Assembly: GCA_034008185.1 (NCBI GenBank)
Contig: CM067084.1
Span: 13,907,385-13,971,384 of the forward strand
Length of the DNA: 64,000 bases
Direction: 5' to 3'
Origin: Gorsachius magnificus
Lineage: Eukaryota > Chordata > Aves > Pelecaniformes > Ardeidae
The translations under genes and the position numbers were made by a program. Under the pieces are notes generated by a model. The model searched no databases, had not been told where the DNA came from, and saw only the letters and a program-made list of their open reading frames with translations. Below, piece after piece: positions 13,101-25,150 of the stretch. Numbering within the stretch: position 1 is the stretch's first letter; each line of letters begins with the position of its first letter.

Positions 13101-16100
13101 TAATGTTCTGGGTCAGGCAGCAAAGAGGAAAGAAAGCTTAGAAAAGAAGATTGCAAGTAGTTGTAACAAGAAGTGACAAGCTTTTTCTTTTTAATTTCCC
13201 CAAGTAGCTGTTTCTACAGCAGTAAAAATCCCAGTTTCATAACTGCTATAGCCAAAAGAAAGAAAATTATTAAAATCTCAGTTTTATGTGTAAAACAGAA
13301 TTTTCCAACTGAAAAAAAAAAGCCAGCCATGGACTCCAAAGTAGGAAAGAACAACATCCTTACCATAATCTGCCATAAACCAATGAAACAGCATAGAAAA
13401 GCATATACATTTAACAGAAAATGTTTTTACATCACCAAATTTAACTAACCTTACTGCACAAACCTGTAGCATGTGTGAAGATCCACTGGATTTCTGTTTA
13501 ATTGCAATATTTTATGAGAGAATGAATGCACTTTAGATATGTCAAGCCTAATGCTTGCATTGCTAATATAGAGACTGTTTCAAAGCTCTGCTTCACATTC
13601 AATGAGTTTCATTGCAAAAGTCTATTTCAGCCTTAAGAAATTGGCAGGTAATTAAAGAGATGCCTATGCTTCGGATATGCATAGCTCTACACAGAAAAGT
13701 CTACTCTCCCATTTCACCAAAACCGTTTTATTCTAGCCAATTAAGATAATGTTAGCTTTCAATATTTTAAAGATGGTACATGTGTAAAGTGTATGTTATT
13801 CCTTGCTCTTCTCAAATTTACAGAAATCTACAAGAAAACTTCAGTAATGTAGATCTCTATCTTTAGACTGTGGTACCCCACAATGCCTAGAGGAACATAA
13901 AATATTTCTCCAGATTTTACATTTATTCCTACCATCGTCACATAAAAAGCATTAGTCACAAGGGACTGTGTAAGCTAGATATCTGCATGGTTCTTCCTCT
14001 CCTGCTTATACAGAATTAGAATCTTTCAGGTCAAGTCTAATCACGTGGGAGATGAAGCTTCCCCCTGCCCCGAAGTCTTTCCAAGAATTATCAGATTTGA
14101 TCTTGAAGACAAAAAACAAGCCTACAGCTTTAAAAACAAAAGATTATATAATGGCAAATTCTCCAAGTTTGGGAAAAATACATTTAATTACACATGTGGG
14201 GAATATCTCCAAAAAACAAGATTTCTGGAAGGGCAGTTAAATTTTCTCAGATATTAGAAGCACAAGATTCACTGATTTTATTTTTTTCCAGGAATGAACA
14301 CAGCACAAAAGACAGACTACTTTTACAATTCACTGTGATCTTAAAAAAAAGCCTGTGTCAACGTGAACAAAAGGAAGAAACCTTAATGAGTTCTTCAGCA
14401 TTTGTTTTAGAGAAGATTCATAAACTGTGAAATCTGAATGAAAACAGCCATTTACTTTTATTCAATTGAAATGTGATTTGTGAAAGGTCATTAAGGAAGG
14501 GCAGATACGTATGTCAACAACAAATCTCTAGTTTCTTCTAGTCTGCTAAACAGGAGGGAAGAAAATTCTCTCCTCTTCAGTAGTGTTCCTTCCTGGAAAC
14601 TAAGACCAAACAATAATACCAAGCAACACAACAAGACACCCCCGCCCCCCCCCCCAAAAAAAATTAAATTGGGAAACAGTTCAAAAAAGTCTTTTCACCA
14701 CAGACTTTGGTAATGTCAAATTGTCTGGGTGACTAAGCAAATAGGACTGTTTTGACCTTAGACACAATTTCTATCCAACATGAAACCAAGTAATCAGAGA
14801 GATGTTGGTTCTTATAAGCATCTCAGCTGTATGGATACCTCCTCTGCAACTTCTTTATTTTTACCAGTTATTTCTGGTAACTGCTAAATCTAAAAACATC
14901 TGTTCTGTACTGTTTTGCACACCAAAATCCTTTAAGTTACGTTTGTTTACCACTTCCTATTAACATTAATTACTTTCATTTGAAATAAGAGCAGTAGCAT
15001 AGCAAATACTTCTCTTTTGCAGCAGAAACATTTTCTGTTCTCCCCACTTTCTCTTGAATGAAATAAATTCAGGTTGCAAAATTATTGCCACAGATCACAC
15101 ATCTGTCAAATGGTTTAAAATTACATTCAAGCAGGCAATTCTAGCCTAGGAACTTCTAAGTGAAGTGCAAACCCCCATGACAAAAACCATCAAAACAACT
15201 TTTTCATATTACTTTTCATTTTTTTTTTAGACTACTGTAATCATAAACTGTACAAGAACCACTGGAGAATCCTACATTCAAGCAAAGAAAATCTGAAAAA
15301 GTATTTTAAAGAAAAACATCATTCAGCTTAACTTTTTCGTTTCAGAGACTAGGGTGGGAGATCAACCCATGAATCAGTAGGACAGACACAGCAACATGCT
15401 GCTTCAGAAACGAAAAATTTCATCATCTTTAGACACTATTTCAGAGAAGGTAGTTTTCAAGCATCGCTATTCATAAACAATCAACATTGAATATTCAGAT
15501 GCCAGAAGGTATTCTGATCTCATTCATTGCAATAGATTGTTGGGATGACAAAAAAAATTATCTTCACGCCAAGTAACCCCATGAGCAACATTTCACATCT
15601 CAGTTTCAGGAGAACAGTCATTATACAAACTAATAATTTTGACTTATGTCATCTAGGTTTTCAAAGATAAGTTCAGCGTAAAGGGTAGTTATTTCTCAAA
15701 TAGCAACAGAACAACAGAAACTATATAGTGGAAGTAAACATTAAAACTACTTACCATCATATTTAGCAATATTATCATCTGTGTCTTCTTTCTTGGTTTT
15801 AGACAACACCCACCTAAAACAAAAAGTGTACTAGTCAGTGAAATATCTATGCAAAGCTGTATTATTTAACAAGCACAGGAAAACCAGCTTGCAATTCTAG
15901 GCTGTGAACCTGTGATAATGATTTTGAGTCAGAATCATGGAACTTGGTGTAGTTCAAAGAACATGAAAAGAAAAATTGAAATAGATTAGTCTAAGATAGC
16001 GTTTCAAAATACTTCCTAAGAATGTAAATGAATATACAACTATAACTCTAATGTAATTTAGTTCTGCTGAATAAAATTCAGTTTTATATACAAGCTGAGT

Positions 16101-19100
16101 TTGGCAGAATGCAGGAAAATTACATAAGCACGTAATGTCAAAAATAGATGGAAAATAGCAAAGCTCAAGTGTAAAACCTTCAATATAGTAAGGCAAGGAC
16201 AAAACAAAGAGGTAAAGTGTCCAAATTACAAATGCAATTACGCACTGAACAGGTTCCATATGTACTGCACATAGGGAATCCCAACAGGTCAAACAAACTC
16301 CTGTTCTCCTTGATATCATGAACAAGGCAAACTCAGCTTATCAAATTCAGGCTACCAAAAAGATATGCACATACACTACACACAAGTTGTTCATTTGGGG
16401 GGGGGGGGGGGGGGCGGGGAAAGATAGGGGGAAAAAGAAAAAAAAAAAAAGAAGGAAAAAAGGGCAGTCCATCTTCATCTGGTCACACAGTGGTTCTATC
16501 CTGAGCCATGCACAGGAGTATCTTAAGCCAACAGTGTTGCTCAACTCTTCATTGTATCGACTACAATACCACATTCTCATGATTAATTCTGTAAAGAACT
16601 TTTTTCATTCATTCTCAACCATCCTCTGCATGGACTATTTCAGGGATGAATATCTTTTTTGCTTGACTTTCAGTCAGATTTGTTCACTGTTAACAGAGAT
16701 GCTGGAAAAGCTTCACAGCATAAATGACAAACTAGATTCTTGGTCTACCAGGAGAAAGACCAATGAGGAAATAAAATATCTCTACAAGTCATGCAGAAGA
16801 TTTTCAAGTCCCATTCTCAAAAAAGCTACTCTCTTCTGGTGATTTACCTAGTCAATTTATATGTACTGTTTTCCCCAATTTTAGGGAAGAAAGGCAACAT
16901 GCTGCTTACTTTCTCATACATCTTAGTTCCATACTTGTTATTCTTATGTAAATTGTGTACAGCTAGAATATAAAATCCCAAGCCTTGTAGCTGAAGCTTT
17001 GAATATTAGATTTAGCAGGAAGACAAACTAATCTTTGAACAGATCTCATGAAGCTAGAAACTGGGATGAACGATATCATTCAAGTATCCCAGTTAAGTTT
17101 TTGCATTTGTTCATCAAAATTTTCAGTTATTTGTTTGGGTTTTTTAAACAACCATTATCACCTCTTCTACTTAATCATTTTCCTTGTCATTACTGGTACT
17201 GCTTTTGTATTGCACTTAACGTTTAGAAGTGACATATCATTAAGACTGAATACGGGAGTTTGTTAACTTATTTTCCTTCTACAGTTGATCTAAATATGTA
17301 ACAAAAATAAGAAAATGTGAAAGAACACAATATGAATAGTGACAGGCTAATGTTCAATGGTCTGAAGTTCCCTGTAATTCTACAGAAGAGAACAGTTTAG
17401 AAACAATTGGAAAAAGGGAGTAAGATTCAATTTTATAAGACTTACTGGTCCCTGCTACCATGTTATTTTGTTTACATTTTAAGCAGTGCATCCTCAACAG
17501 ACATACATCTCTTATGATGGTATAACCTCCCTCCTACAGTAGCTGCATCTCAGCCTTCTCACAGGAAGCAAAAAATAGGCAGCTTTAAGTTCTAACATAA
17601 CAAACTTATTGTACTACATCTCCTTTCACCTGTCTGGCTGTTCACAGGAGAGTTAGCTTTTGTTCCATCAGTTTCAGTAACATACGAAAACACCTTTTTT
17701 ATGATGCTTCACAAATCAAGAGATAGCTCTTTTGTTTAACAGCATCAAAGTGTACAGGAAAAAACCTATACCAATAACAAGACCTGATTTGTCATTAAAA
17801 ACCAGAGGCTTACTTTCACATTTTAAAAGCCTTTCTCGTAGCAAGAAAGTATTCTAACAACTCATGACATCGGCTCTTACTAAAGAGATTTCTACTGCAT
17901 TCACAGATTCTACCTGGATGCACACTTTTACTGAATTTGAGCCAGTGACAGTATACTAACCTGGCTTGATTCAAAAAAGAAAAGTCAGTGATCGTACAGA
18001 CTACATTTACACTGTATTCATTTGTTTTTCCTTGATATTCTACACCCTCTACATCTGAGCTAGAAAGAGGACTGAAAGCCAAGGTTTTTTCCAACTAAAA
18101 TTATTAAGTCTATTCCAGAAATAGAGAGTAATATATTATATTCACTCTTATTGACAGTGCATTGGTGGCAACTGACTATAGCTTACAATACACAGCTTTT
18201 CATTGAGCAACACGAGTCACCCAGTAGCAGTTACATCTTACATTGCCACACTGTTGGAAGAAAACTTGTAAGATACAGACATGACAAAAATTTCTGGCTT
18301 AAGAATTGTTGAGATAAACCTGAACTTTTTTTCAAAATTTCAATGCAGTAAGATCAAACTACCTAGGAACACTTCAGTAGTCTCATATCTAATTCTTTTT
18401 GAGTATGGGAAGCAATACAATAAATTAATAAAAAAAAAATCTGCTAAAAAAAAAAGTCTTCTCCAATAGAAGTTTTATCTATAATGCTGAAGGTGCTGCC
18501 GTCTTACACATACCTAAGTGCATGTGAAAAGGAAGAGTTTGCTACTGCAGTGCGATGGCTATGTGCTTCACCTTGCAGCTAGTTAAAGTCATTTTTCTTA
18601 ATGTCCATAAACCCAGAGTCTATTAAAAGCTTCCTTAAAACACAAAAAATAGCAACATACCTGAAATGTTAACTGTCCGGCTTAACATGATGTATTTGGA
18701 GCAAGCATTACCAGCCTTCCCAATTCTAACCCCTGAAAAAATTAATTTTTATAAAGATACTAGCAGACAAATAAATACAAAATAAATCCTGCCACTGTAA
18801 GTTAAACTGCTGAAAGTAAAAGTTTATCATTTTAAGGCATAAACTTACCCAGCCAATACTCCATCAAAGGTTTCTGTAAAATACACTTCCCCAGTTGGCT
18901 TTGGAGTCTGATACACAACCTAAAAGATATGAACAGATACACGCTCTAACACAGATAACTTCTCATTTGGAATACTCTGTCATACCTCCAGAAGTAGTCC
19001 ACCAGATTTTGTTCATTAGAAACATCTAGCAGCATAAAGCACCTTTCCCTGCCCCACCATGCCCTTCTCATTTCTACAGTTTTGGCATATCCCCCTAACA

Positions 19101-19986
19101 GTGAACAATTTCACACCTGTGAATTTTAAAAATTGCTTCCTGTGTTCAAAGCTCTTAACTGAAGAACTGCTACACATCTTATGTTTAACAAAAACCCAGA
19201 AAATTTATGGAACTTGCACCAATTCCCTGCTTCCTCCCTACTTCTTTCTATACATGTTTTCCATTCTGCTGTTTTCCTGTCTACTTGGTACATTACAGTT
19301 GGGCTACACAGTAAAAAGAAAAAGTTGAGAACATAATTTATGGATATTGCCCACATCTATTATGAAGTGCAGCATAACAAATGCAGCAAGATTTTCTGGG
19401 AATAAAGACACGGTCAAAAAAAGGCAGCTGTGACTGATGAAATCAAGAAACTGATCTAATGTCAAAATCTCAGTAAGAGATGCTTTCTGCTTTCATCTCT
19501 AGAAATGGCACGTTAGGACTTAGAACAAAAGGTTCTGTATCCAGACTGCAGCACAGACTAGCAAAACCTTCTTCGTGACTATCCACCACACGCAGAAGAC
19601 CTGATTTTACACTTTGGCATAGCAGAATCATTCATTAAGCTTGTCCTACATGTCACATACAGCAACTGAAAAACTCAAGACTGGTGGGTTGGACACCCGC
19701 TTAGTTGTCAACTGTGTGTTACCTTGCTCTTTTCAAAATGCATTTGTCCACCAATTTCTCTACTAGTTATAACTACATATCTTATAATTAAACAAGCTTT
19801 AACTAAAGACTTCTGTAATCTTACCTCTAAGGAAGATTTATCTCTGTCAACATCAGCTTCTTGAGACTGCTTGTCAAAATCCTCCACTTTAACATCTGCA
19901 TCCAGAGTTTCTTCGTTTTCCATTTCTGCAGTCACTGAGCTAATTATCAGGACACCCAAGCACAGCCACTCCCACAGGAAGCGCAT
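986..19986 (-). CDS. CLGN: Calmegin, ER lectin chaperone (12 coding exons, 3' end off window)
   Basis: Calmegin is a membrane-bound, calnexin-like chaperone that binds monoglucosylated N-glycoproteins in the ER; in mammals it is needed for sperm-surface protein maturation. Twelve exons join in frame (19825-19986, 18849-18919, 15755-15813, 12544-12685, 11667-11748, 8384-8576, 6331-6520, 5618-5731, 4838-4994, 3390-3605, 1308-1427, 986-1130), all with AG acceptors and GT donors and matching phases, giving about 550 residues. In order: signal peptide (1-20), globular lectin domain (about 60-270) with the [12 protein letters not shown] and [15 protein letters not shown] blocks, P-domain (about 270-410) with four DPxxxKPxxW repeats then four GxWxxPxxxNPxY repeats, globular domain return, transmembrane helix (about 480-500), acidic tail. 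Calmegin rather than calnexin is favoured by [13 protein letters not shown], the AAEDHPWLW and CWP flanks of the helix, the [15 protein letters not shown] tail, and the MGAT4-like neighbour. About 60 C-terminal residues are missing at the left edge. Confidence 0.93.
1308..1427 (-). CDS. CLGN: CLGN transmembrane exon
   Basis: 120 nt, 40 codons, residues about 463-502. [20 protein letters not shown] is the single ER-membrane helix, followed by LFCWPAK on the cytosolic side. Donor AAG|GTTAGAG, phase 0. Confidence 0.92.
2053..2520 (-). mobile_element. CR1 LINE, 3' part with open ORF2 end
   Basis: The 3' terminus is at 2053-2069, where two copies of ATAGAATC mark the CR1 tail in reverse complement. 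Reading the minus strand, a frame open from 2582 to the stop at 2136 encodes the C-terminal end of CR1 ORF2, with [37 protein letters not shown] and [19 protein letters not shown]. It is 5' truncated, as most avian CR1 copies are, and sits in the CLGN intron between 1427 and 3390 in the same sense as the gene. Confidence 0.93.
3390..3605 (-). CDS. CLGN: CLGN exon, last P-domain repeat and return into globular domain
   Basis: 216 nt starting [16 protein letters not shown] (fourth type-2 repeat), then [17 protein letters not shown], the strand that re-enters the lectin fold, and [13 protein letters not shown]. Acceptor TTAAAAG, donor GAG|GTATAA, phase 0. Confidence 0.95.
4838..4994 (-). CDS. 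CLGN: CLGN exon, P-domain type-2 repeats
   Basis: 157 nt with three type-2 repeats ([37 protein letters not shown]) at the tip of the arm, and a cysteine pair (KCETAPGCG) conserved as the P-domain disulfide in the family. Donor CAG|GTAATA, phase 0. Confidence 0.95.
5618..5731 (-). CDS. CLGN: CLGN exon, P-domain type-1 repeats 3-4
   Basis: 114 nt encoding [12 protein letters not shown] and [12 protein letters not shown], the third and fourth type-1 repeats. The Trp codon is split at both ends of the exon. Acceptor TTGAAG, donor ACTG|GTAAG. Confidence 0.93.
6331..6520 (-). CDS. CLGN: CLGN exon, end of lectin domain and first P-domain repeats
   Basis: 190 nt with [20 protein letters not shown], then the first two type-1 P-domain repeats ([12 protein letters not shown] and [12 protein letters not shown]). 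These prolines and acidic residues build the hairpin arm that recruits PDI-family partners and bind calcium. Donor ACTG|GTAAGT in phase 2 splits the Trp codon. Confidence 0.95.
8384..8576 (-). CDS. CLGN: CLGN exon, lectin core
   Basis: 193 nt starting [19 protein letters not shown], with the second Cys of the disulfide and the [12 protein letters not shown] strand. Acceptor TCTACAG, donor CTAG|GTATTG in phase 1. Confidence 0.94.
11667..11748 (-). CDS. CLGN: CLGN exon with first lectin-site cysteine
   Basis: 82 nt encoding [19 protein letters not shown] and a short acidic end. The Cys is one half of the conserved disulfide; the Tyr and Lys of AYIK correspond to sugar-contact residues in calnexin. 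Acceptor GCCCAG, donor CTG|GTATGT, phase 0. Confidence 0.93.
12544..12685 (-). CDS. CLGN: CLGN exon, lectin domain
   Basis: 142 nt, residues about 98-145, with [10 protein letters not shown] and [15 protein letters not shown], which are family signatures. Acceptor TTTCAG, donor TTCA|GTAAGTAAGT in phase 2. Confidence 0.92.
15755..15813 (-). CDS. CLGN: CLGN exon, lectin domain
   Basis: 59 nt encoding [19 protein letters not shown], which aligns with the family segment after 'LAG'. Acceptor TTTTAG|G, donor GATG|GTAAGT. Phases match both neighbouring exons. Confidence 0.9.
16397..16463 (+). repeat. G18 run followed by a purine tract
   Basis: Eighteen consecutive G residues (16397-16414), one C, then G- and A-only sequence with long A runs to about 16463. 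It lies in a CLGN intron. G-quadruplex or triplex formation is possible but inferred; the length is also prone to sequencing error. Confidence 0.75.
18849..18919 (-). CDS. CLGN: CLGN exon, start of lectin domain
   Basis: 71 nt, residues 55-78, reading [20 protein letters not shown], the family's first beta strands. Acceptor CTTTTAG, donor GCTGG|GTAAG in phase 2. Confidence 0.92.
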
Positions 19987-19995
19987 CCTGGTTAT
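19825..19995 (-). CDS. CLGN: CLGN first coding exon (signal peptide)
   Basis: ATG at 19984-19986 opens a 54-codon segment beginning [14 protein letters not shown], a hydrophobic signal peptide with a likely cut after SSVTA (residue 20), followed by an acidic linker. The donor is GAG|GTAAG in phase 0. Nine bases of 5' UTR (19987-19995) precede the ATG after the acceptor TTCTTCAG; a second AG eight bases upstream is an alternative acceptor. Confidence 0.9.
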
Positions 19996-22900
19996 CTGAA
20001 GAACTGAGAGTTAAATTTTAAGTATCGTTGCAAGAATATTATCAATACTACTACAATTTTACCCCAGACTTCATCTACAAGAAACACATTAAAATAATAA
20101 GAAATAAAGATGATAAAGTATTGTCACTATAATACGTCAGTAAAGTGCTGTATCTTAATTTGAAAAATTTCTTACTCCACAGCCCTGACTCAGACTCTTT
20201 TTCACTTCCCATTATCCCTGTGGAAGTGGTTGTAGGCTGTTCTCTTGCCTTGCCAGGCCACAAATCTAGCAAGAATCTGACTGCAGTATATACGCATTTT
20301 TAAGAACTAAGTAAGCCTGCTTTTATTTTAACATTCCTTAACAATCTGAAGAAGTAATCAAATTGAATCAGTCTCTATAGTGGAGCATGAAGTAACGCCC
20401 CTTTCTTTAGGGAAAAAGAAAACATATTGAACATATTATTATCCACTGCCAGAATTACTCATTTGTATTTTGCTCTTCTTCCACTGTCTACATTTCAAAT
20501 AGTGCAGACCTTGTATCAACTCCAGCTGTAAGTGTCAAAGGAAAGTATAACATGGTTTCAGAAAATATTTTCTGTTTCAAAATTATCCAGTAAGTGCAAA
20601 GTTTAAGCTTAAATGCAAATATCTAATTTCAGGGAAACCTGAAAATCTTTAATCTGTGTAATTATGAATGAATGTCAATAGCAGATAACTACCCCAGACT
20701 CTCAATCTAATCTGCTGCAAAAAAGAAGAGATTGTTGCCCAGTATTTTTTTGCATCATCTAGTTTTATAGTAGAATACCCAGTGTTTTGGAACAGTGTGG
20801 TATCAAGCACAGGCCTATGCTAGTTCCCTCAATGGTCTTGCCAAAAATGTTTCTTTCTGAATTTGTTTTGGTCTGAATTTGTAAATAGAAGGAAGATAGA
20901 TTCTAGGTACCACTGCACAGGTACTTGTCCTTTGGTTCTTATTCATTTCTATCCACAGCAAGCTTAAAAAGACAGACAAATGCTGATATTTAGTTTGCTA
21001 TTATAAGACACTTTCAAACCTTGCATTACTTTTAGCCACTACTAGTCATACTAAATGTTCTGCAACTGAGGTGCTTTCTGCGCCTGAGAAAGCAGTCATC
21101 CTCTTAGTTATAACACTGCTCTTTAGAGATCAAACTGTTTACCACTACAACCCTAAATATCCCAGCAATTCAAGATACCACCTTATACTGGAAGTGCAAG
21201 TCTCTTTCTTCCTGGCTTTATCAGATTTGCTAAGCAATTCAAACATCACAATTGCACCAATAATTATGTATCATTCAACTTATAATATCTGCAAGTTCTA
21301 TCAAGCAACACATACAGAGATCAAACTAAAAACCCCCACATCCCAGTATGACTGTACTACAAACGTCCAAAAAGAAAAGTAATTATTTACTTATTCCTTT
21401 TAAGATCTATTAATTTAATATTGACTGTACTGATTATATTTAGACCCCACCCCCAGAAGTATCACAAAGCAGTAGTTTCACACACTAGTACTGTGTCAAT
21501 AGTAGGAAATCATCAAAAGCCTCCCTTCTTGGGAGAAACACCTATTTTCCACAAAACTATATTAATTATGCTACCATTCTTTTTTCTCCCTCACTATCAT
21601 CCACAATCCATGCCATTCTTTGCGGGACTTTTCACCCTGCTGTGTATTTTGCTTGAGGATGGCAAGTCTATGGTTCCCTCTTCTCAGTTATTAATACAGT
21701 GATATCTCTCAAAAGTTGTCTGCAAATGTTACTAGTTTCTTTGTATTTTTTTAATATATTTTAGTTAAAAAGTACACATATTGTTAATTCATAAACCTCC
21801 TTGGCCAATTCTAGAACTTAAAACAATCTTGCCCTGAAGATTTAAAGTCATTCAGTTTATCATACGTGAACATTCAATCTTATGGTGTACTTTTGAACAT
21901 CTTTGTCCAGAGACTATCACACTTAGTTTGTACCACCCCCATTTTCTTGTTCTTAATCACTATATTAGGACAAACACTTGAAGAATTTCATATCAATACC
22001 TCCTGGGACTCTTTAGCTCTTAACTAAAGTGCCATACATTAATCAGGTAGTAGACTTGCTTTTTTAGCATAAAACTTGCCTACCTTACTTAGGTAGTTTG
22101 TCATGTAGGTGGCCTCCTCCTCTTCTCCTAAAGCAGATGAAGGGATACATCTTTCTTTATCAATACATTTCAGGTGTATTTTGTGTATGATCCAAAACAT
22201 CTTTCACTTACGTAGCTGTAATTTTACTGTAATTAGCCCCATCCACTCTTGTTCCATACAAACTAGCAAGGGCATCCAAGAAATCAGACTGGTACTCACT
22301 TTTCCACATAGTTCCCTTCCAAAACTCCTGATGCTTTCACTTCATTCATGCCAAGTCTTATCACTACTCCCTGATCCTAGCCTAGAACACTCCTAATTTC
22401 ATTCAGCCTTCAATAATCTCTTACTTTTCCCTTCAATAAGAGAAGGTACGATTTTTTGACCTTTGGACACACTATTAAAATAATCCCAGAAACACTGAAA
22501 TACATTACCAAGAACAATTACAGTTATTGCTCAATTGCCAGGCAAAGATGGTTTTAAACAAGATCATGCCATCTTTTACTGTTGTGAACTCTGTCAGCAC
22601 TACAGTCTTAGAATGTAAAATAAATCTTTCAACTAAGCCGAAGAGTTTCTGGTCTTAAAATAGAACTTTACACCACACATTTAATTGTCTTTTAAACCTA
22701 CTGAGCTTTCCTAATTAACACATGAAGGCCCGTGAAAAACTTTCCTTATTCTTTCCTCAAGGTGACCATAAAAACAAGCCAAAAGGGTCCCCACTGTTAA
22801 AAGATCTTCAGCAGATCAAACCAAGTTATCCCAGTCTATGGCACTCACACAAACACCGAACCCGTTTACTAGCAATCCTGGCCTGAACACTGATGGCCGG

Positions 22901-24380
22901 TGACTTCCAAACCGCCTTTCAGGGAGCTACAGCAAATATGTAATTGCGAAACCATACATCTTGACAGCAGTTTCAATTAGGAACGTGCTATTGCTATGGT
23001 ATGACCCATGAGAGAACTGGAGAGCCATTCTTCAGTTTGAAAAGCTGCAATCATAGAAGTTGAGTCACAGAAATTAATCCAATAATAATTACACCTCCAA
23101 AATAGGATTCTCAATTATTCCTTTTGGGATGGGCAGCTTATATTCAACCTTCTCTAGAAAAACACATTGACAACTCTGTCAATATATATAACTTCAGACC
23201 TACAATTTTAAACTGAATTCTTGCGTAGCTTGGTCGCTCTTTACCATGGGAACACGGGTAACCGCAGCGCACCTACGCATCGGAAGAGACGTTGGAGCCA
23301 GCAGTACTATTGCAAAGCATGCCCTTGGGACCAGCGACACTGCTGCAACAACAGCATAATGTTGCACCTAAAGTAACGAGCCTCTGTTTCTGAGACACAT
23401 ACTAGTATTTAGGAAAGACAACAGGCATAAACTGAAAGAATATTCTGACTGGATATTAGAATTTCCACCCCCCGTGAGGGCAGGCAAGTGGTGGTACAAG
23501 CTGCCTCCTCTCAGTCCTTGGGGTTTTCCGAGACCAACTAGATAAAGCTCTGAGCAACCTGAACTGGCCTGAGAGCTGGCCCTGCCGTGGGCAGCAGGTT
23601 GGAGTAGAGACCTCCTGGGGTGCCTTCCTACCTGAAAGATTTGATTTCTACAGATGGTTGCACGATGCAAGTATGTCAATCTTCAGCCCTCTGCACCACA
23701 GTCTTTTGCATGTTCTACGCATGCCATTAAATTAACGGCATCGTTATTCCATTTGATGCAGAACTAAATAGAGGCCAGGATCTTTTAGATTATTCCTAAC
23801 ATTTCCTTGGACTTTGAAGAGAGTCATGCCTTTTTCACGGATCTCTCAAGAGTTCTGCCTTCTCGAGCAGGAAGGGAGCAAGACTGCCATTAACAGCCTT
23901 TCTCACTCCGAGGCCCAAAGCTCCTGCATCCAGTACCAACACACGGGCTTCTTCTAGGGCCAAATACCAATTCCACCCAGCGCAACAGAAAGTGGAGGGT
24001 TTTCACCCCAATCTTTCTTCCACCCATAACCACGTGCTGCCTTATTCCTGCCCCATACAGCGCATCAGCATCAACCTGGCCGAAGACAGCACCCAGCTGA
24101 AAGCGCTCCATGAAAAGCACCCAGGAGTTCTTAGACAAGTTGGGGTTTTTTCCCCCCTTTATTTTCTCTGAAAACTATGCTTTCCTATCTTTTGCTGAAG
24201 CGTGAAAAACATCGTACCAAAATGAATGCTAAATGTGCAATTTAGCAATCACTCAAGCCGCGACGCTGTACTCCTGCAGGTGCCTTTTCAAGCTCTTTTG
24301 CTGCTACAGCTCGCTTGAGTAAAACCTCCGGGAAGAGGTTATTCTTCAATTAAAAAAATAAAGTTGAGTCCAGCGGCCAC
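19996..24380 (-). other. Probable first intron of CLGN
   Basis: Between the first coding exon and the CpG island there is about 4.4 kb of AT-rich sequence with no convincing exon or repeat on either strand. The nine-base UTR stub ahead of the ATG shows that a non-coding first exon must be spliced on from upstream; the island is the natural place for it. Confidence 0.55.
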
Positions 24381-25150
24381 TGGGTGTTCAGGCAGTGCCC
24401 AAAACGAACCCGCTTCCCGCGCTTCATACGGAGGCGGCTTTTCGGGAGACCGCGAAGGGAGGACGGCGGCCGCGTTCCTCCCGCCGGGCGGCTCGCTCTC
24501 CTCATGCGGGGGAGGCCGGGCCCCGAAATCCGCCCCGGCGGCTGCTCGCCCCCCGAAAGCCGCCCCCAGGACCCCCGCCGCCGGCAGCCAAACGGCCAGC
24601 AACGGCCGCTCACCTCCTCCCCGCCCCCTCACCCGCCCCAGTTATCAAACACCGCGGGGCGGGAGGCGGCCGCAGCGGCAGGCCCGGCGCAGCCCTCCCC
24701 GCGGCGGGCGGATTACCGGCGCCGAGGTCCCCTCCGCGCCCCGCTAGCCGAACCCGGCCGCCTCCCGCGGGGCATCACCGGCCGCGCATGCGCACCGCCG
24801 CTCCCGGGGACGCGGGCGCCGGGGAGCAGGTGCCGCCGCTCCCCCAACCAATGCGGGCGCAGCCGGCGCGGCCCCCCCAACCCGCGGCCGCAACGACGCC
24901 GCCGCGGAGCGTGCGTGGGCGAGGGCGGCAGGCAGCGAGCCGCGCCAATCGCGGGCGCCCTCCCTGAGGCGTGGGCCAATCGCGGCTCGGCCCGCCCGTG
25001 CCGGCCTCCCCGCACGTGGTTCCCGAGCCAATCGCCCCGCAGCCCCCCCCCCCCCCCCCCGGAGGAGATGCTGCCAGGCGAGGCAGCAGTGCAGTTGCGT
25101 TGGGTTTGACGTGCATTGGCGTGTGCTCCGTAGTCTTTGCCATCATGGCC
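24380..25150. promoter_or_regulatory. CpG-island promoter, probably of CLGN
   Basis: An abrupt block of GC-rich, CpG-dense sequence in an otherwise AT-rich window. It holds a GGGGCGGG box at 24656, a perfect NRF1-type palindrome GCGCATGCGC at 24784-24793, and four plus-strand CCAAT boxes at 24848, 24945, 24976 and 25028, with a fifth in inverse orientation at 25115. No TATA box is evident. It lies 4.4 kb upstream of the CLGN start codon, as expected for a non-coding first exon. Long open frames here are a by-product of GC content. The transcription start is not determined; divergent transcription to the right is possible. Confidence 0.75.
24614..24840 (-). other. CLGN: Candidate non-coding first exon of CLGN
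   Basis: On the minus strand, GGAG|GTGAGC at 24614 is a strong donor consensus inside the CpG island and could join to the acceptor at 19996. Another possible donor is GCCG|GTAATCC near 24717. The 5' boundary is a guess placed downstream of the CCAAT cluster. This is inference from position and one splice consensus only. Confidence 0.3.

Larger units (their letters stand above)
1131..19824 (-). other. CLGN introns
   Basis: Eleven introns separate the listed exons. They are AT-rich with many short poly-A and poly-T runs. Apart from the CR1 at 2053-2520, the G-run at 16397 and a coding-like stretch near 9533-9690, I see no RNA gene, second gene or mobile element in them. Confidence 0.6.

Noticed and set aside
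24384..25109. Long GC-rich open frames on both strands of the CpG island (up to 241 codons)
   Set aside because: Low-complexity Pro/Arg/Ala/Gly translations in several overlapping frames at once; explained by stop-codon scarcity in GC-rich DNA, with no recognisable domain.
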